The translations under genes were made by a program, and so were the position numbers. Of a stretch of 64,000 nucleotides of DNA, positions 48,236 to 60,370 are shown piece by piece (positions within the stretch are counted from its first letter, which is position 1; the number at the start of each line of letters is the position of its first letter). The stretch lies in NCBI RefSeq assembly GCF_004379255.2, contig NC_056033.1:4444172-4508171 (forward strand), given 5' to 3'. The stretch comes from Salvia splendens (lineage: Eukaryota > Streptophyta > Magnoliopsida > Lamiales > Lamiaceae). Below the pieces are notes generated by a model. That model was not told the DNA's origin and ran no database searches. It was given only the letters and a program-made list of their open reading frames with translations.

Positions 48236-49055
48236 GAGAATCCACATTGGAGCGCCCGAAGGCGAGCCCGATGCGTGCTATCATCCTCGGGCGCGCCATC
48301 GAGCACCATTGTGGGTGCCCGGACGATGCGACGCCCTATGCTTCGTCCGAGGTAGAAGCGCTCCCGATAAGCCATCGGGTCCGCCCCATCGGGCGACGCG
48401 GACGATGGCGCGCGCCCGATGACACTCATTTTTTATTTCTTTTTAATGCTAAATTCGAAAAAAAAATTTAAATACCCCCTACCCCATCTTCATTTGTAAC
48501 ATTTCATTTCACGATTCCACTCTCGAAACGTACGCAGTGGATGAGAGTTCCGGCACACTGATGTCCTCCCGGCGGCCCATAGTCGTCAAGGCTGCGAAGA
48601 ACAAGGGGAAGGCGACGGCGACGGCGACATCATCCTCGACCGCCGCCGATCCCGGTCCCGATCCCGATGGCCGCCGCGTATGTGGAGTTGGCAACAGCCT
48701 CGATGGCGCGGACGTTGTTGCAGACACACAAGGCCCTCGAGAAGTGTACGGACCCCGCCAAAGCTGAATACCTCCGGGGGTTGATCGATGAGCTGAGCCG
48801 GAAGTTGGGAATTTCGTAGATTAGCCAACTTGAATCGTGTAACTTTTGTTTAATCAATGCAGTCTTCGCCGGTTTTTATTTAATCGTTGCGTTTTTTTAA
48901 TTAGTTTGCATTATATATTTTGAAAACATTTAAATTAATTAACTAAATAATAGTAAAACCTATAGGGCGTTCCAATGTAGGTGGAAGAGTATGAGGATAA
49001 AAAAAGATGACGTGGCGATGCATAGGGCGCGCAGGGCGCCCCATTGCTAATGCTC
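48236..49055 (+). mobile_element. Harbinger derivative with an ORF1 remnant
   Basis: Ends GAGAATCCACATTGGAGCGCC and (reverse) GAGCATTAGCAATGGGGCGCC are inverted repeats of the 14195-15804 family. The flanking triplets are TCA and TCG, possibly a mutated duplication. The interior joins the leader (TTTCATTTCACGATTCCACTC) directly to the last third of ORF1. The ORF1 remnant is at 48537 to about 48820, with SSGTLMSSRR, KAAKNKGKAT and LRGLIDELSRKLGIS in shifting frames. It is an internal-deletion copy. Confidence 0.82.
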
Positions 49056-49484
49056 TCGGTAATAATAAGTTATAACAATTTAACGAATTATTTACTCATA
49101 TAAAAAAAGGGCAACACTATTGAATACTCCATATCTTAGTACTACTACTTGTTATAGGAGTATTTGACAAAGGCTGCCGACTCTGTAAAAAATAGTCCAA
49201 CGTATGGTATATAATTGAATTACAAGATATCAGTATAAAATTTGTTTAATTCAAAGGTAACATCATCTACTGTTCGAGATGTGTATAAATTAGGAAAGGA
49301 ATAGTTGAAATCTGTAAAAAGTAGTGTCATATGGCAAAAAGTAGCAATCAAAGTTGAAGTGATTGCTCATTATTTTTCCCCCTAAACCTAAAGTCTAGTT
49401 GCACAATATTTCTTTAGACATCTCATAGCCATTGGACAAACAACCCTACACAAATTTTAGTTGAAATCTAGTATATAATTGTAG

Positions 49485-49706
49485 TACTCTTTCCCTCCCA
49501 CGGATTTTAAGAAATATAAAGAAAAATTAGTTGAAAAAATTTATGGAACGTGAGACCTACTTTTCTATATTAGTTTTATAATAAAATATGAGTGAAGTGA
49601 GTTAGTGGAATGTGAGACCTACTTACCATTTATGATAAAAATAAAGTGTGACAATTATTGTGGGATGGATCGAAATAAGACAATTATTGTTGGACAGAGG
49701 GAGTAG
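49485..49706. mobile_element. Stowaway-like MITE
   Basis: Starts ACTCTTTCCCTCCCACGGAT and ends TTGGACAGAGGGAGTAGTA. The interior matches the 46994-47250 copy (GAAAAATTAGTTGAAAAAATT..GTGAGACCTACTT). Confidence 0.75.
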
Positions 49707-50339
49707 TATTTTATAAATTTACAAAAAAGGTTAAAATTTTACACCCAATTTTTCATGTTGCAAAATTGCAGTACATATTTTTACTTTGTCATGAAAAATG
49801 GCTAGTACGAAATTGATTACTTCCTTTAGGATTTTATACTGGAGAACTAAATTTAGTTAGAGGAGTACTTTTATATTAAGGGAAGAAACAAATTCAATTC
49901 GGATATAAAATTCGAGATTATAAAAACTATCATCAAAGTTCTAGCTATAATTTTAAACATTGAAAAGTGATATATCAAACTATATAAAATGAATTATGGA
50001 ATTTATGTATATATATGCCCAAAAGTTGGAGCACGTAGTAGTAAAAATCATTATTTTTGGGTTGGGCTTTGGCAATTAGGCTCTCCTTCTACTAAATATG
50101 GGCTTAAGTTTAACGAAGATTTATATGGCCCACATTCTCATCGTTAAGCACTCAAAATAATTTAACAAGTGCTGGAAATCAAAAGTGGTACTGGAATGCT
50201 ATATTTAGCGAATATTTAATGTTTTACAACTTTATTTTTGAATTTTAAATTACTACTGTGATAAGGTTTCTTGTGAGGGAATCCTTCCATGTGCCCAAGA
50301 AATACCTAAAATAGTGTTTGATTTCAATTTTTAATTTTT

Positions 50340-51110
50340 AAAGATAAAAATAAAGAGCCTAGCCTAAAAAACTAGACTCAAAATAGATTTGGATGGAGAG
50401 AAAAGGGATGAGAAGAAAGTGTGATGAAGGAGGAATCCTCTTTGGGGACCTATGACCTCCCACGAGAAGATGTGGGCAACCCAAGGTTACTTTCACCCAA
50501 AGCAAATACTCCATTGGCTCCACATTTATGACTACACACCATAAATGCATACTTATACTTGATCTAGTCTAATGAACATAAACCAAGCAACCTACATGTA
50601 GGAATTTGGATAAAAATCTCACAAAGGAGATGCAATCAAAGGAGTCTTCAAAATATCATTCATCAAAGTCTGCAAATAAATGTCTCACAAATGATATTTA
50701 TAGCTAGGGTTGGAAACCCAAGAAAAGAGCCCAAAATAAGTGAAAATCGTCTAAAACAGTAAAATCACCAGGTCGGGTGTTTTCGCGAAGTTAATTCACC
50801 CGGCCGGGTGAACCTCCAGGACTCCAATTGTGCTCAGTATGAAAACACCCGGTCGGGTGTTTTCTCTGGACTCGCTATCTCTTCTGCACGGCTTTTGTAA
50901 ATTGGCCATAACTCTCTCCACCGGACTCCGATCGAGGCGTGCAATATACTCACGCGACCCTCTTTCGAAGATGAACACAATGGTGGCCTTTGAAGATCGT
51001 TTAGACGTCATTTCAATAGGTCGAGTACCCTTGGAATCCCGCTGCGGCTGAAATGTTTGATGCACGACTCCCATGATCGTATCATACTGTTTTTTCTCCA
51101 CTGTTGATAA
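50340..51110. repeat. Unclassified transposon-like fragment with CCCGGTCGGGTG motifs
   Basis: Near-palindromic motifs of the type CACCCGGYCGGGTG occur three times in about 100 bp (50770, 50797, 50848), separated by TTTTC-type spacers. They are followed by CCATAACTCTCTCCACCGGACTCCGATCG, text that often lies in plant repetitive elements. No LTR ends or ORF were recognised. Confidence 0.4.
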
Positions 51111-52800
51111 TTATTAAATGACAATTATGTAAGGATACATACATAGTTTTTTAGTTTCATTTTATTTGTACTATATTATATGCAAAGCCTAGGGAAGATA
51201 ATCTGTGTTACATAAGTCAAACGGCTAAATATTTATTTAGTGAGGTCGAATAATTGTATATATGTACTTCCAATGCTGGAAACTGAAGTATAAGCATTGT
51301 TGCCTAAAAAATGCGACATAAATCTCTATAAATAATATTTCTTTTTTTTTCTTGCAGAAAACGTCAAGGCCTTGCCAATTCCTAGATTAATGACTTGGAA
51401 ATTACTCGTGTTTGTGTGCTCCTCAATGAATTTAATTGTTGGTGGTTGACAATTGAGCGTGCCATTCTAATCTTTTTTTAAAGTCGAATTCAATCTCACA
51501 TATTATAATTTATAAATTAATTTTGTCATGCACCATATTATTAAATTGATTAGTTATTATTATTATTATTATTATTCCACAATCTTAATGTAATCTTATC
51601 TATTCTATCCATCAAATAAAACCCATTTTATTGTCACAATACTTATAATGTAAGTTTATAATTGTGGACACAAGTTTTTATTGCAATTACAAATTTACAA
51701 TACTAGGAGTACTACATTAATGTTGCAACCCTTTTGCAATAATGCCCTCCTAAAATCGGGACGAACTCTTTTGCGTTTGTATATATACGGTTAATTTACA
51801 AGTGTAAAATATTAAAACATTGAATATAAATGGTATTTTCCCTATTTATACGTATTTGATTTGCTAAATATAGGTATGTGGATGGAGAGTGTATGCAGTG
51901 TTGGACTGTAAATAATGTGTCAGAATTGGGGTGTAATGCAGACACGTGGCGGTCAAAGGTGGGCCAGAAATTGTCCATCATCTCATTTGCTTCGTTTTCA
52001 CACTAAGACAGAAGCCGGACGGCGCGGCAATGGCGCCGTTACGCACTGTTGCTGATCACAATTCACCACCTCTTTTTCTCTCCTTTTTTTGTACATTTTC
52101 ACTAATAAATTTCATTTCAATTCAATTTAAACTGCCCTAGTAGTATATTGGTAGCAGAGCATTGAAGTGCGAGCAATCGTTAACAAGGTTGCAGTTGCAG
52201 TCTATCAGCAATCGGTTATTTGCTCAATTATAGTAGTAGATGTTAAATGCTTAGCTATCCCTTGTTTGTCATGTTATCCTATCATAATTTATTATAAAAT
52301 TATTTTAATTGGATGAGACTATAATTAATTATTATCTATTTAAGATTAAATTATGAAATTTTATCTTATAAACTAAAACACAATACATATTTAATTAGAG
52401 ATATAATTTTACTAACTAAACAACCTCTTAAATAACTAAATAGCGGAGTAAAATTTTAAAATAAATGGACCAATTTATAAAATTTAATGAGTTTCAATAG
52501 TTTTGAAGGTGGAGACTTAGATATAGTAAATAGTAAGAGTACTTTTTAATTATTCTTTTAGTCTCAAAAGATATTTTTGCTTTTTTTATTTGTCCCAAAA
52601 CAAAAATATTACACTTTTGTTTTATGTTTTGAATTTATTTTATAAGATTAGAGAGAGTAAGCTTAATACAGAAATCCTAGACATGTGGAATATAATTGAC
52701 ACATTTAATAAATATAAATTAATAATTAAAATTTAAATGTTACTCTATCAATCTCTGAAAAGTATGAATATTTAGCTTGACACCAATTTAATATATTATA
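51110..52800. other. AT-rich intergenic DNA
   Basis: A (TTA)n run lies near 51555-51576. A small GC-richer island (51940-52040) has no clear gene. Nothing else was recognised. Confidence 0.35.
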
Positions 52801-53058
52801 CCCCCCGTCCTTTAAAATTTGACACCATTTGACTCGGCACGAGTTTTAAGAAATGTAATAGAAAATGAATTGAAAAAGTTAGTGGCATGTGGGTCATACT
52901 TTTATATACTATTAGTTTTAAAATAAAGTGTGAGTGGGAATGAGTTAGTGGAATGTGAGGTCTACTATAAAAAAAATGGTAAATGTGAAAGATGACAAAT
53001 TTTTATGGACGAACAAAAAAAATGAAATAAGTGCCAAATTTTCAGGGACAGAGTGAGT
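52801..53058. mobile_element. Stowaway-like MITE
   Basis: Starts CCCCCCGTCCTTTAAAATTT and ends AAATTTTCAGGGACAGAGTGAG, its near reverse complement. The interior GCACGAGTTTTAAGAAATGTAA is shared with 47037 and 54624. Confidence 0.75.
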
Positions 53059-53467
53059 AATTGATAAAGTAAGAGAAAGAGATAAATAATAGTGTAAATA
53101 GTATTAGTGGAGAGAGCTCCACATCATTATTATTGTAGTATAATGATATAAGTTGTAAATAAAATGATGTGTATGTAATGTATTGTTTAACTTTCCAAAA
53201 TTGAAAAGTTCATATTTTTCGGTAACGGATAATTCATACTTTTCGAGGACGGAGTACTACTATTTATTTTGAAACAATTAAAATTTAATAGTACTAATAA
53301 ATTTGATACAAATATACTAGTAGTAACCTTTCAAGAAATGAACCCAAAATACAGCAATATAGAATTAAAATAAAGGGGTTTATCAAAATATTTCGAGTAA
53401 TAAAAAAGTGCCATAGTAATATTAAAATATTGAAGTTACACGTGTACAATTGCAACCTGCAATATAT

Positions 53468-53719
53468 TCCCTCCGTTTCACAGTAATATAGACATTCCAT
53501 TTTAAGCACTCGTTTTGAAAAATGATAATAAAAGGTTAAAGTAGAAAAAAAATAAAGTAAGATAGAGAATAGTGTAGAGGAGAGTATTATCTACCTTTTT
53601 CTCTATCTTACTTTACTATTTTTCTATTTTAATCATTAATTATCATTTTTTCAAAATGAGTTATTTTTTTAAAATGAGTTCTCTAAATGAAATGTTTAAC
53701 GTGGAACAAACGAAGGGAG
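53468..53719. mobile_element. Stowaway-like MITE
   Basis: Starts CCCTCCGTTTCACAGTAATA and ends CGTGGAACAAACGAAGGGAG. The central part is strongly inverted (TAAAGTAAGATAGAGAA..CTCTATCTTACTTTA), so the whole folds into a hairpin. Confidence 0.75.
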
Positions 53720-53971
53720 TACGGAGGAGTAGAGTACAACTGCACCATTTACAAAAAGTCGAGTAGATCTCACAGAAGTGATGATGTCATCAATGTTCCC
53801 CTACGGTTACATGGTAGTTTGAAATTGTTGACTACTATTAATTCCATTTTATTTTCATGATTTTGCAATCTGTAGTACTTAAACATTGTGGTTTTGCCAT
53901 ATGCCCATATTAAATGTCTCACTTATAGCGATTTAAAATATGCCTTACTTATAATAAAATATAAAAAGTAA

Positions 53972-54174
53972 TCCCTCATTCTCAAGGAAGATGACTCATT
54001 TCCTTTAGCGGCATGGAGTTTTATGCTGTTTTATTTTATGTGTTAAGTAGAGAGAGTAAAGTAAGAAAGACGGAATAAAGTAGAGATAAATGTGTTTCCA
54101 TTTATAGTATTGAGTCATCTTAGATGAGACAAACCAAAAAAGAAAGTAGGTCATCTTTAGTGGGACGAAGGGAG
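53972..54174. mobile_element. Stowaway-like MITE
   Basis: Starts TCCCTCATTCTCAAGGAAGATGACTCA and ends TCATCTTTAGTGGGACGAAGGGAGTA, which are inverted to each other. Confidence 0.65.
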
Positions 54175-54190
54175 TACTATAAAGCTATAC

Positions 54191-54440
54191 ACCCTCTATC
54201 CACGAATAAGAGTCTCATTTTTCCATTTTAGTCCGTCCACGAATAGGAGTCCCGATTCACTTTTATTATAAATGGTAACAGAGTCTCACCTTCCACTAAC
54301 TCATTCCACTCACATTTCATTTAAAATTAATATACACAGATGAGACTCCTATTCTACTAACTTTTTTCCACTAATTTTTCTTAACATTTCTTAAAACCCT
54401 ACCACCAAAAAATGAGACTTCTAATGGCGGACGGATGGAG
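54191..54440. mobile_element. Stowaway-like MITE
   Basis: Starts ACCCTCTATCCACGAATAAGAG and ends CTTCTAATGGCGGACGGATGGAG. The interior carries GTCCGTCCACGAATAGGAGT and TGAGACTCCTATTCTAC. Confidence 0.7.
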
Positions 54441-54588
54441 CAGTAACTTATAAGTTGTACCAATGTGTTCACCATTTTTTTTCCCATAATCATAGTAATT
54501 TTTAACATTTAAAATCAATTAAGTAAGCTTGTGTCAATTAAAGGCAGCAAGTAAGTCTTGGACAAGAAAACATTAGTAATACTTTATA

Positions 54589-54821
54589 CTCCATCCATAT
54601 CATTAGGAGTCTCATTTAAGTTCAGCACGAGTTTTAAGAGATGTAAAAATAGTGAAATGTGAGATCTATTTTTATGTATTGTATTAGTTTTATAATAAAA
54701 GTGAGTGAAATACGTTAGTGGAAAATATGGTCTACCTACCATTTATAGTAAAAGTGAACTGAAACTATTAATAACAAATGGAATAAAATGATAAATTGAG
54801 ACTCTTAATGACGGATGGAGT
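54589..54821. mobile_element. Stowaway-like MITE
   Basis: Starts CTCCATCCATATCATTAGGAGTCTC and ends GAGACTCTTAATGACGGATGGAGTA, reverse complements with few mismatches. Confidence 0.8.
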
Positions 54822-55382
54822 ACTTTGTACTACATGTATATTTATATTACTCTTAAATTCTTGCACCAATCATACATTAAAATTACATACTTAAATCAGT
54901 TTCACATAAATGGGTGTCAACCACCAGAATACACAACATATATAACCCTCGTTAGTAAGTATAGTAACTTCATTCCAAGTGAGGAAAATAACTATTAATA
55001 CTATTAAATTTAATTCATTAAACTGATATTCCAATTGTTTCATTTCCATTTAATTATTAACCAATCGAATTTGTTTGGTTTTGCCTTTTCATTTTTTAGG
55101 TTTTTATTTATGTTTTTTGTTCACAATTCTTGGTTCTACTTTAATCTTCTTGTTTTGGGATTTTGTATAAGTTTGAAAGAATATTTTATTATCTTTTCAT
55201 AATTTTGGGGGGTTTTATATAGTTTTTCGCGTAGTAGGGATTTTGTTTTTAGTAATACGGTATCTTTTTTGTAATATGGATGTATTCATTTCCTTTTTGT
55301 ATCTTTTGTTCTATTGTTCTTTTTAATCTCAACCCACGATTTTGTCATCCGACGGTTAGATTGACGTCACGTGTCATTTAAT

Positions 55383-55565
55383 AATGCAGATTTTTAGTTG
55401 AATAATGCACATCGACTAATAATGCACCATTATAGTGTAATAATGCAAATTTTTAGTTGAATAATGCACACCGACTAATAATGCACCATTATAGTGTAAT
55501 AATGCAAATTTTCAGTTGAATAATGCACACCGACTAATAATGCACCATTATAGTGTAATAATGCA
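55383..55565. repeat. 3 x 59-bp tandem repeat
   Basis: Three copies of a 59-bp unit (AATGCARATTTT(T/C)AGTTGAATAATGCACAYCGACTAATAATGCACCATTATAGTGTAAT, given as pattern) begin at 55383, 55442 and 55501. A fourth starts at 55560. The unit contains AATAATGCA three times. Confidence 0.9.
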
Positions 55566-55669
55566 GATCATCACAACCATCCAATTCAAGGATCTAAGAG
55601 CTGTGATTAAAAAGAAGCTTGGACAGAAAAGCTGCGAAGGACCTTAACACACCCCTCTCTCTCTCTCTC

Positions 55670-55670
<1 letters not shown>

Positions 55671-55726
<56 letters not shown>
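55671..55726. repeat. (TA)n microsatellite
   Basis: About 28 TA dinucleotides, after a CT run at 55655-55668. It is directly followed by the end of the element at 55727. Confidence 0.95.
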
Positions 55727-55730
<4 letters not shown>

Positions 55731-56455
55731 TTGTGATCAATGTCGAACTAATTTTAAAGGCCGAACTAGAGACCAAATCTGGGCCATTAGATCTAGTTTT
55801 TTTTGATGAGATGTGCTGGTGTGTAAATTTTTCGGTCTTCATTACAAGCCCATTTTACTTCATTGTATATGTTTATTACTTCATTCCGTACGTAATACAT
55901 TGAAACTACAACATGTTTTTACTTTCTTCCAGTAAGTTTTGAAATGATTCAATATATGTTTCATTTGAATTCATCGACCTGAGTTTTTACTTTATTTACA
56001 TTAAAAAATTCAATTTATTCAAGTGCGTTTATTACTTCATTGGATAAGGTTTTTACTTCATTCCAGTAGGACTTTAAATGCTTCTACACATACTTCATTC
56101 CAATAATTTATTACATCATTCCATGTTTTTATTACACCATATCAGCGTTGTGGCGGTGGTGATAGATATTGTAGAGAGAAAGTACGACATGCGACGGTGA
56201 AACCGCATTTACGTACTGGAATGAAGTAATACTCCGACTGCAATAAAGTAAAAACCTACTGGAATGAAGTTAAATCTTTGTAACATGTTAGTATGACTTA
56301 TTTACCTTCGAATGAATTAAAATAGGCTCGTGATGAAGGCGAAAATAATTGATAAATTTGTGCCACTCATTCATAAAAAACTAAATCTAAAAACCCTAAT
56401 TTGGTATGGTTCGGTGGTTCGGTCTTTAAGAGTGGATTTGTGAATAATGAGACTA
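55727..56455. mobile_element. TA-tract-flanked element F
   Basis: It lies between (TA)n tracts at 55671-55726 and 56456-56473. Left end GAGTTGTGATCAATGTCGAAC..TTTTAAAGGCCGAAC resembles the reverse of the right end (..TCTTAAAGACCGAACCACCG). It contains the motif GACCAAATCTGGGCCATTAG near the left end and TTACTTCATT repeats inside. No ORF was found. Confidence 0.6.
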
Positions 56456-56473
56456 TATATATATATATATATA

Positions 56474-56758
56474 GGGAGATGATCAAAATAAGTATGTGTT
56501 TAAATCCAGAAATGCAGACCAAATCTTGGCCCTAGGATTAGATGATCTAATGGTCAATAATTAACCAAAAACACGGAAGGTCATAATTAAGCAATTTTAG
56601 GTCATATTATAATATTTGAGTTTAATGTCATGCTAAGATCGTTTTAGGTCATGCTTTGTTAGCATGACCTAAAAATTACCTAATTATGACCTAAAAGTGA
56701 CCTAATTATGATATTGTTCTGCGTTTCTGTATTTAAATCTAGTTTTGCATAGATCAAA

Positions 56759-56764
<6 letters not shown>
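56474..56764. mobile_element. TA-tract-flanked MITE A
   Basis: About 290 bp between (TA)n tracts. Left end GGGAGATGATCAAAATAAGT..TTTAAATCCAGAAATGCAG matches the reverse of the right end GGGTTTTGATCTATGCAAAA..TTTAAATACAGAAACGCAG. The interior repeats TAGGTCAT and CATGACCTAA. It carries GACCAAATCTTGGCCCTAGG. Confidence 0.75.
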
Positions 56765-56808
<44 letters not shown>

Positions 56809-57302
56809 CTTCATCTACCAAAAGAAGCCCTTAAGTATAAAAATACAGACCAAATCTGGAGCGGACAATCTATTTGTGAACGGCCACGATTTGATTTTGT
56901 CAACGATTTTAATAGGTCATAATAATGTCGAATTGAGGCATAAAAGGGTAATTTGGGTACTAAAAATTTAATTAAACCGCCGTTTCTTTTTTTAAGGCTG
57001 AATTCGTGGGATCATTACTCCACACGCCATCAACCTGATTCTTCGGTTCCCGCTACATTGAATTCATCTCCCCCCCAATATATCTACTCCACCGCAAAAA
57101 ACCCTATTCACTAAATCAACAACTACTTCTGGGCATACGAAGCGGCAAAAATATACAAAGCTCCAACCATTAATCGTTTCGAACTAAGATTCATCGGCTA
57201 CTACACATAAAGCGGCCACTCACAAGAATCGTTTCTGCCCAGAAAAACCTATCCCGTTTCCAGAAGGCGACGACCAAGGAGAACCAACAGTCAAATACAA
57301 CA

Positions 57303-58727
57303 ATGGTGAATACTCGAGCATCTGGATCTTCAACTCATGACGGAAAAGGTTAGATGTTTGTAGTATCCCATGACCTACATCCCACAAAATCATTCAAAGC
57401 TATAACGTCGTTTTGCGAAAATTCTGCTAGCATAACCCAATAATTGTTATTTATTTAATGATTAAAATATGTATGCTATACTCGTATGACGTATTAAATG
57501 CTTATTATGACCAAAATTATTTATATGGTTTTATGACTTCGATAATCGCATATTATGACCCAAAAATGTTCATTGAATTGTTTAAATATTATCAATGTAT
57601 GATTTAAACGTACGACCCAAATACAGGTTGTGCTTACCAAACTTGAGCATATGTTTTCATGGCCTACATATTCACTTAGTATGTCCCAAAATGTTTTTAA
57701 TACATTTGGTGTAATTGTTGGAGAAATCTTCGGCCGTGTTAAAACTTGGCAGCCATGTCTAGCTTTGAATATAACTGTAATATAATTTATCTATTATTTA
57801 GTTGTATTTTACCATTATATAAAGAATTCGATTCGATAACCATCGTGAATTGCAGGGTGATCTCGCAAGAAGACTCGGTATGAAATAAGGAAAAAGTACA
57901 CATAAAAGAAATTCAAAATTGTGCTGTTACACCACAGGATGGAGTAAACAAGGTAATTCTTGTGTAATAATAGTTTAACCTTATTGATTACTGCTACAAA
58001 TATGTTACTAAAATGGCCATATCGTACAATATGTAACAAATATTTTTGTACATCATTAACATACGTACACATTCATTAATATTAATATTTATTTTAGTCT
58101 GTAGCTGAGATTAGTAGCTTAACGGCTATAGGAAGGATTCAAAGCCGGAACACTGAAAAATCAGTTATAAGTGTTGGTACTGGAGCAGCACTTTTGTGTG
58201 CATCAAAGGTAAATGTCAAAATTTAAAAAGTCATTAAAAAACTATAGGTACTGCAATGTTTGTTGAGTTTCTATACATATGTTGATATATATGTTTGTTA
58301 TAGAGTGAGAACCAGGAACGCAAAACAATAATTGGTACATCATTTAACGGTGGTAGTGTTGCATCACATCAAACGGGTATAGAAAAGGTACAAACAATGT
58401 AGATATATATTCGCAGAACAATATCATACGTAGGGCACTTTTAGGTCATAGTTAGTTAATTTTGGGTCATGCTAATGAATCATGACCTAAAATGATCTTA
58501 GTATGACATTAAACCCAAATATTATAATATGACCAACAATTGTTTAATTATGACCTTCCGTGTTTTTGGTTAATTATTGACCATTAGATCATCTAATCCT
58601 AGGGTCAAGCTTTGGGCTGCATTTCTGGATTTAAATGCATTTTTATTTTGATTATCTCTACGGTATTTAAGAGCTAAATACAACCGTGTGTTGATGTTGG
58701 CAGAAAATAATCACAGCGCGCTACTGA
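57303..58727 (+). pseudogene. Unidentified multi-exon gene remnant inside element B
   Basis: Not recognised. ATG at 57303 begins MVNTRASGSSTHDGK, then a possible donor. Later segments have splice borders and one phase. They are: up to 57951 (..EIQNCAVTPQDGVNK), 58098-58208 (SVAEISSLTAIGRIQSRNTE..GAALLCASK), 58304-58387 (SENQERKTIIGTSFNGGSV..TGIEK) and 58704-58727 (KIITARY, then TGA). The exon after 57855 has an in-frame TGA near its start. The gene is therefore either broken or mis-modelled there. A MITE-like end occupies the last intron. No function is proposed. Confidence 0.4.
58430..58668. mobile_element. Inverted partial copy of MITE A
   Basis: In reverse orientation it matches the left ~240 bp of 56474-56764: TTTAAATCCAGAAATGCAG, then TAGATGATCTAATGGTCAATAATTAACC and AACACGGAAGGTCATAATTA. 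It ends in TAGAGATAATCAAAATAA, corresponding to the A left terminus. It lacks the other end. Confidence 0.75.
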
Positions 58728-59468
58728 ATAAAGAGGCGGCATATAAACATTATGCAAAGGAGAACAAGAAAACAAAGATCAACGTAGAAAACATGATAGC
58801 AAACTATTGATCTCTCCAAATGTTTATTGCGTAGTTTAAATTAGTGGATCATTTTGTTCGTTTCTTTAGGGATAGTGTTACCCTTGATTTTGAATTGTGT
58901 TTTACTCGGCTAGAGGATAACTAACAAAACTGTATACTGTTTCATCTATAACTTGCGAAAAAATTTCATTGCAATTCCCTTTGATTGTTTCCCTGTTGGA
59001 TGTGTTGGACGATAATTGATGCTATTAACAGTACTCCATAGACCGGGTCATAGTAAAGTGCATATATGAGTCATAGAATTGTTAGTATAATCTGTGTCAA
59101 AATATACAACAACAGAAAGCATGACCTAAATTGGGTCATAATAATCGAATATTCGAGACATGACATAAAACTACTGAGTACAAGAATAACGTTATAATGC
59201 CCAAAACATCATCTATTCTTTTGGGTCATACTAGATGAATATTTGGGTCATGGAAACTTATGGGTAAACTGAGTCATAATAATCCAATATTCGAGTCATG
59301 ACAAAAAACTACTGAGTATCAGAATGCCTAATACAAATCTGAACGAACTGAGTAATTTCAAACAACATTACATAGCAAATAAAATGGACTCAAAAAAAAG
59401 AATACATGGTATCAAACTTCAGAATTTCTTCTAGACCGCCACTTTTCTTTCTATTTGAATTTGTCGCA

Positions 59469-59660
59469 ATTCCTTGAATCGTGGTGACCACACTCCTGAC
59501 ATTTCTTGCATTGACGCAAAGGCTTCCTCTTAAGCTTCAAAGCCTTCTCCACTCTTGAGGGGAGTCTACTACCAGATCCATTTGTGCTACCAACTTCAGG
59601 TGGTTGAACATTTGCTTCCTGGGGTGACTCAGCCCCATAAAATTCATCAATTAGTTTCTT
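59469..59660 (-). pseudogene. FAR1-related (FRS) C-terminal fragment
   Basis: The - strand reads KKKLIDEFYGAESPQEANVQ, then SGSRLPSRVEKALKLKRKP and LRQCKKCQECGHHDSRNC. It ends DKFK and a TAG at 59465-59467. The Cys/His arrangement (CKKCQECGHHDSRNC) and the RLPSR..KA block resemble the C terminus of FAR1-related proteins. These are MULE-derived zinc-knuckle proteins. An in-frame TAG lies just upstream of KKKLID and no preceding MULE transposase domain was found, so this is a fragment. Confidence 0.65.
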
Positions 59661-60370
59661 CTTCTAGGCTGTAGAAGTTACTACGCCGTCGGCGAAAATC
59701 ATTGTCTTGCTTCACGAACCAAGATCAAAACATGTATTCTCTACAACGTCATCGGGGTTTGATTCTCCCTCCGAGTTAGGGGATATTATGGTTTCTATTT
59801 ATGGAGATAATATGCAGAAAAACACTGCGAAATAAAAGCAAACAATTGTAACTTATGAAATAAAAAAACAGAAACACAGAATAATAGTAATAACTTGTAT
59901 ATATACATTTCACAATGAAAACATAAATTGCGACGGAGAAGATATGATGAAAATAACATAACTTACCAATGAAAACAAATGCGACGGAGAGAAATGAACT
60001 ATCGAGATGAATCTACACGAAAAGAAGCATAGAAATTTTTTAATGGCGTATCAGGTGAAGAATATGGAAAAACCACATGAGTTAGGAATATTCAAGTCCA
60101 AAATCACGCTATGATTTGTTAATGGAACGAGTAACTTGCATGATTATAGGAATTGGAGGAACAGGCGAAGGAACGAGAATTACATAATTAACCTTTTACA
60201 ATTTTAAGTGAATAAAATATACTTAATTGGACAATTATGGGAGCCATCAGATCTTTTAATCTCAAGATTAGATTGCCTAATCCTATGGTCTAAATTCGGC
60301 ATGTATTTCTTGATTTAATGTGATACTTGTTTGGATTAAAACCCTATATATATATATATATATATATATA

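Larger units (their letters stand above)
56806..60345. mobile_element. TA-tract-flanked element B (~3.5 kb) with gene remnants
   Basis: Between (TA)n tracts at 56763-56805 and 60346-60370. Left end GGGTCTTCATCTACCAAAAG..AAAAATACAGACC resembles the reverse of the right end GGGTTTTAATCCAAACAAGT..AGAAATACATGCC. It contains an unidentified spliced gene remnant (+ strand), a nested MITE end (about 58430-58665) and a FAR1-related C-terminal fragment (- strand). GGGTCATA/TATGACCC words recur throughout. The superfamily is not certain; the FAR1 piece suggests a link to Mutator-like elements. Confidence 0.55.

Noticed and set aside
48196..48471. Open frames at the left end of the 48236 element
   Set aside because: Same GC-rich terminal repeat composition as above; not coding.
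52150..52200. Possible tRNA-like text (TGGTAGCAGAGCATTGAAGTGC)
   Set aside because: There is no GGTTCRAAT-type T-loop and no cloverleaf pairing could be drawn.
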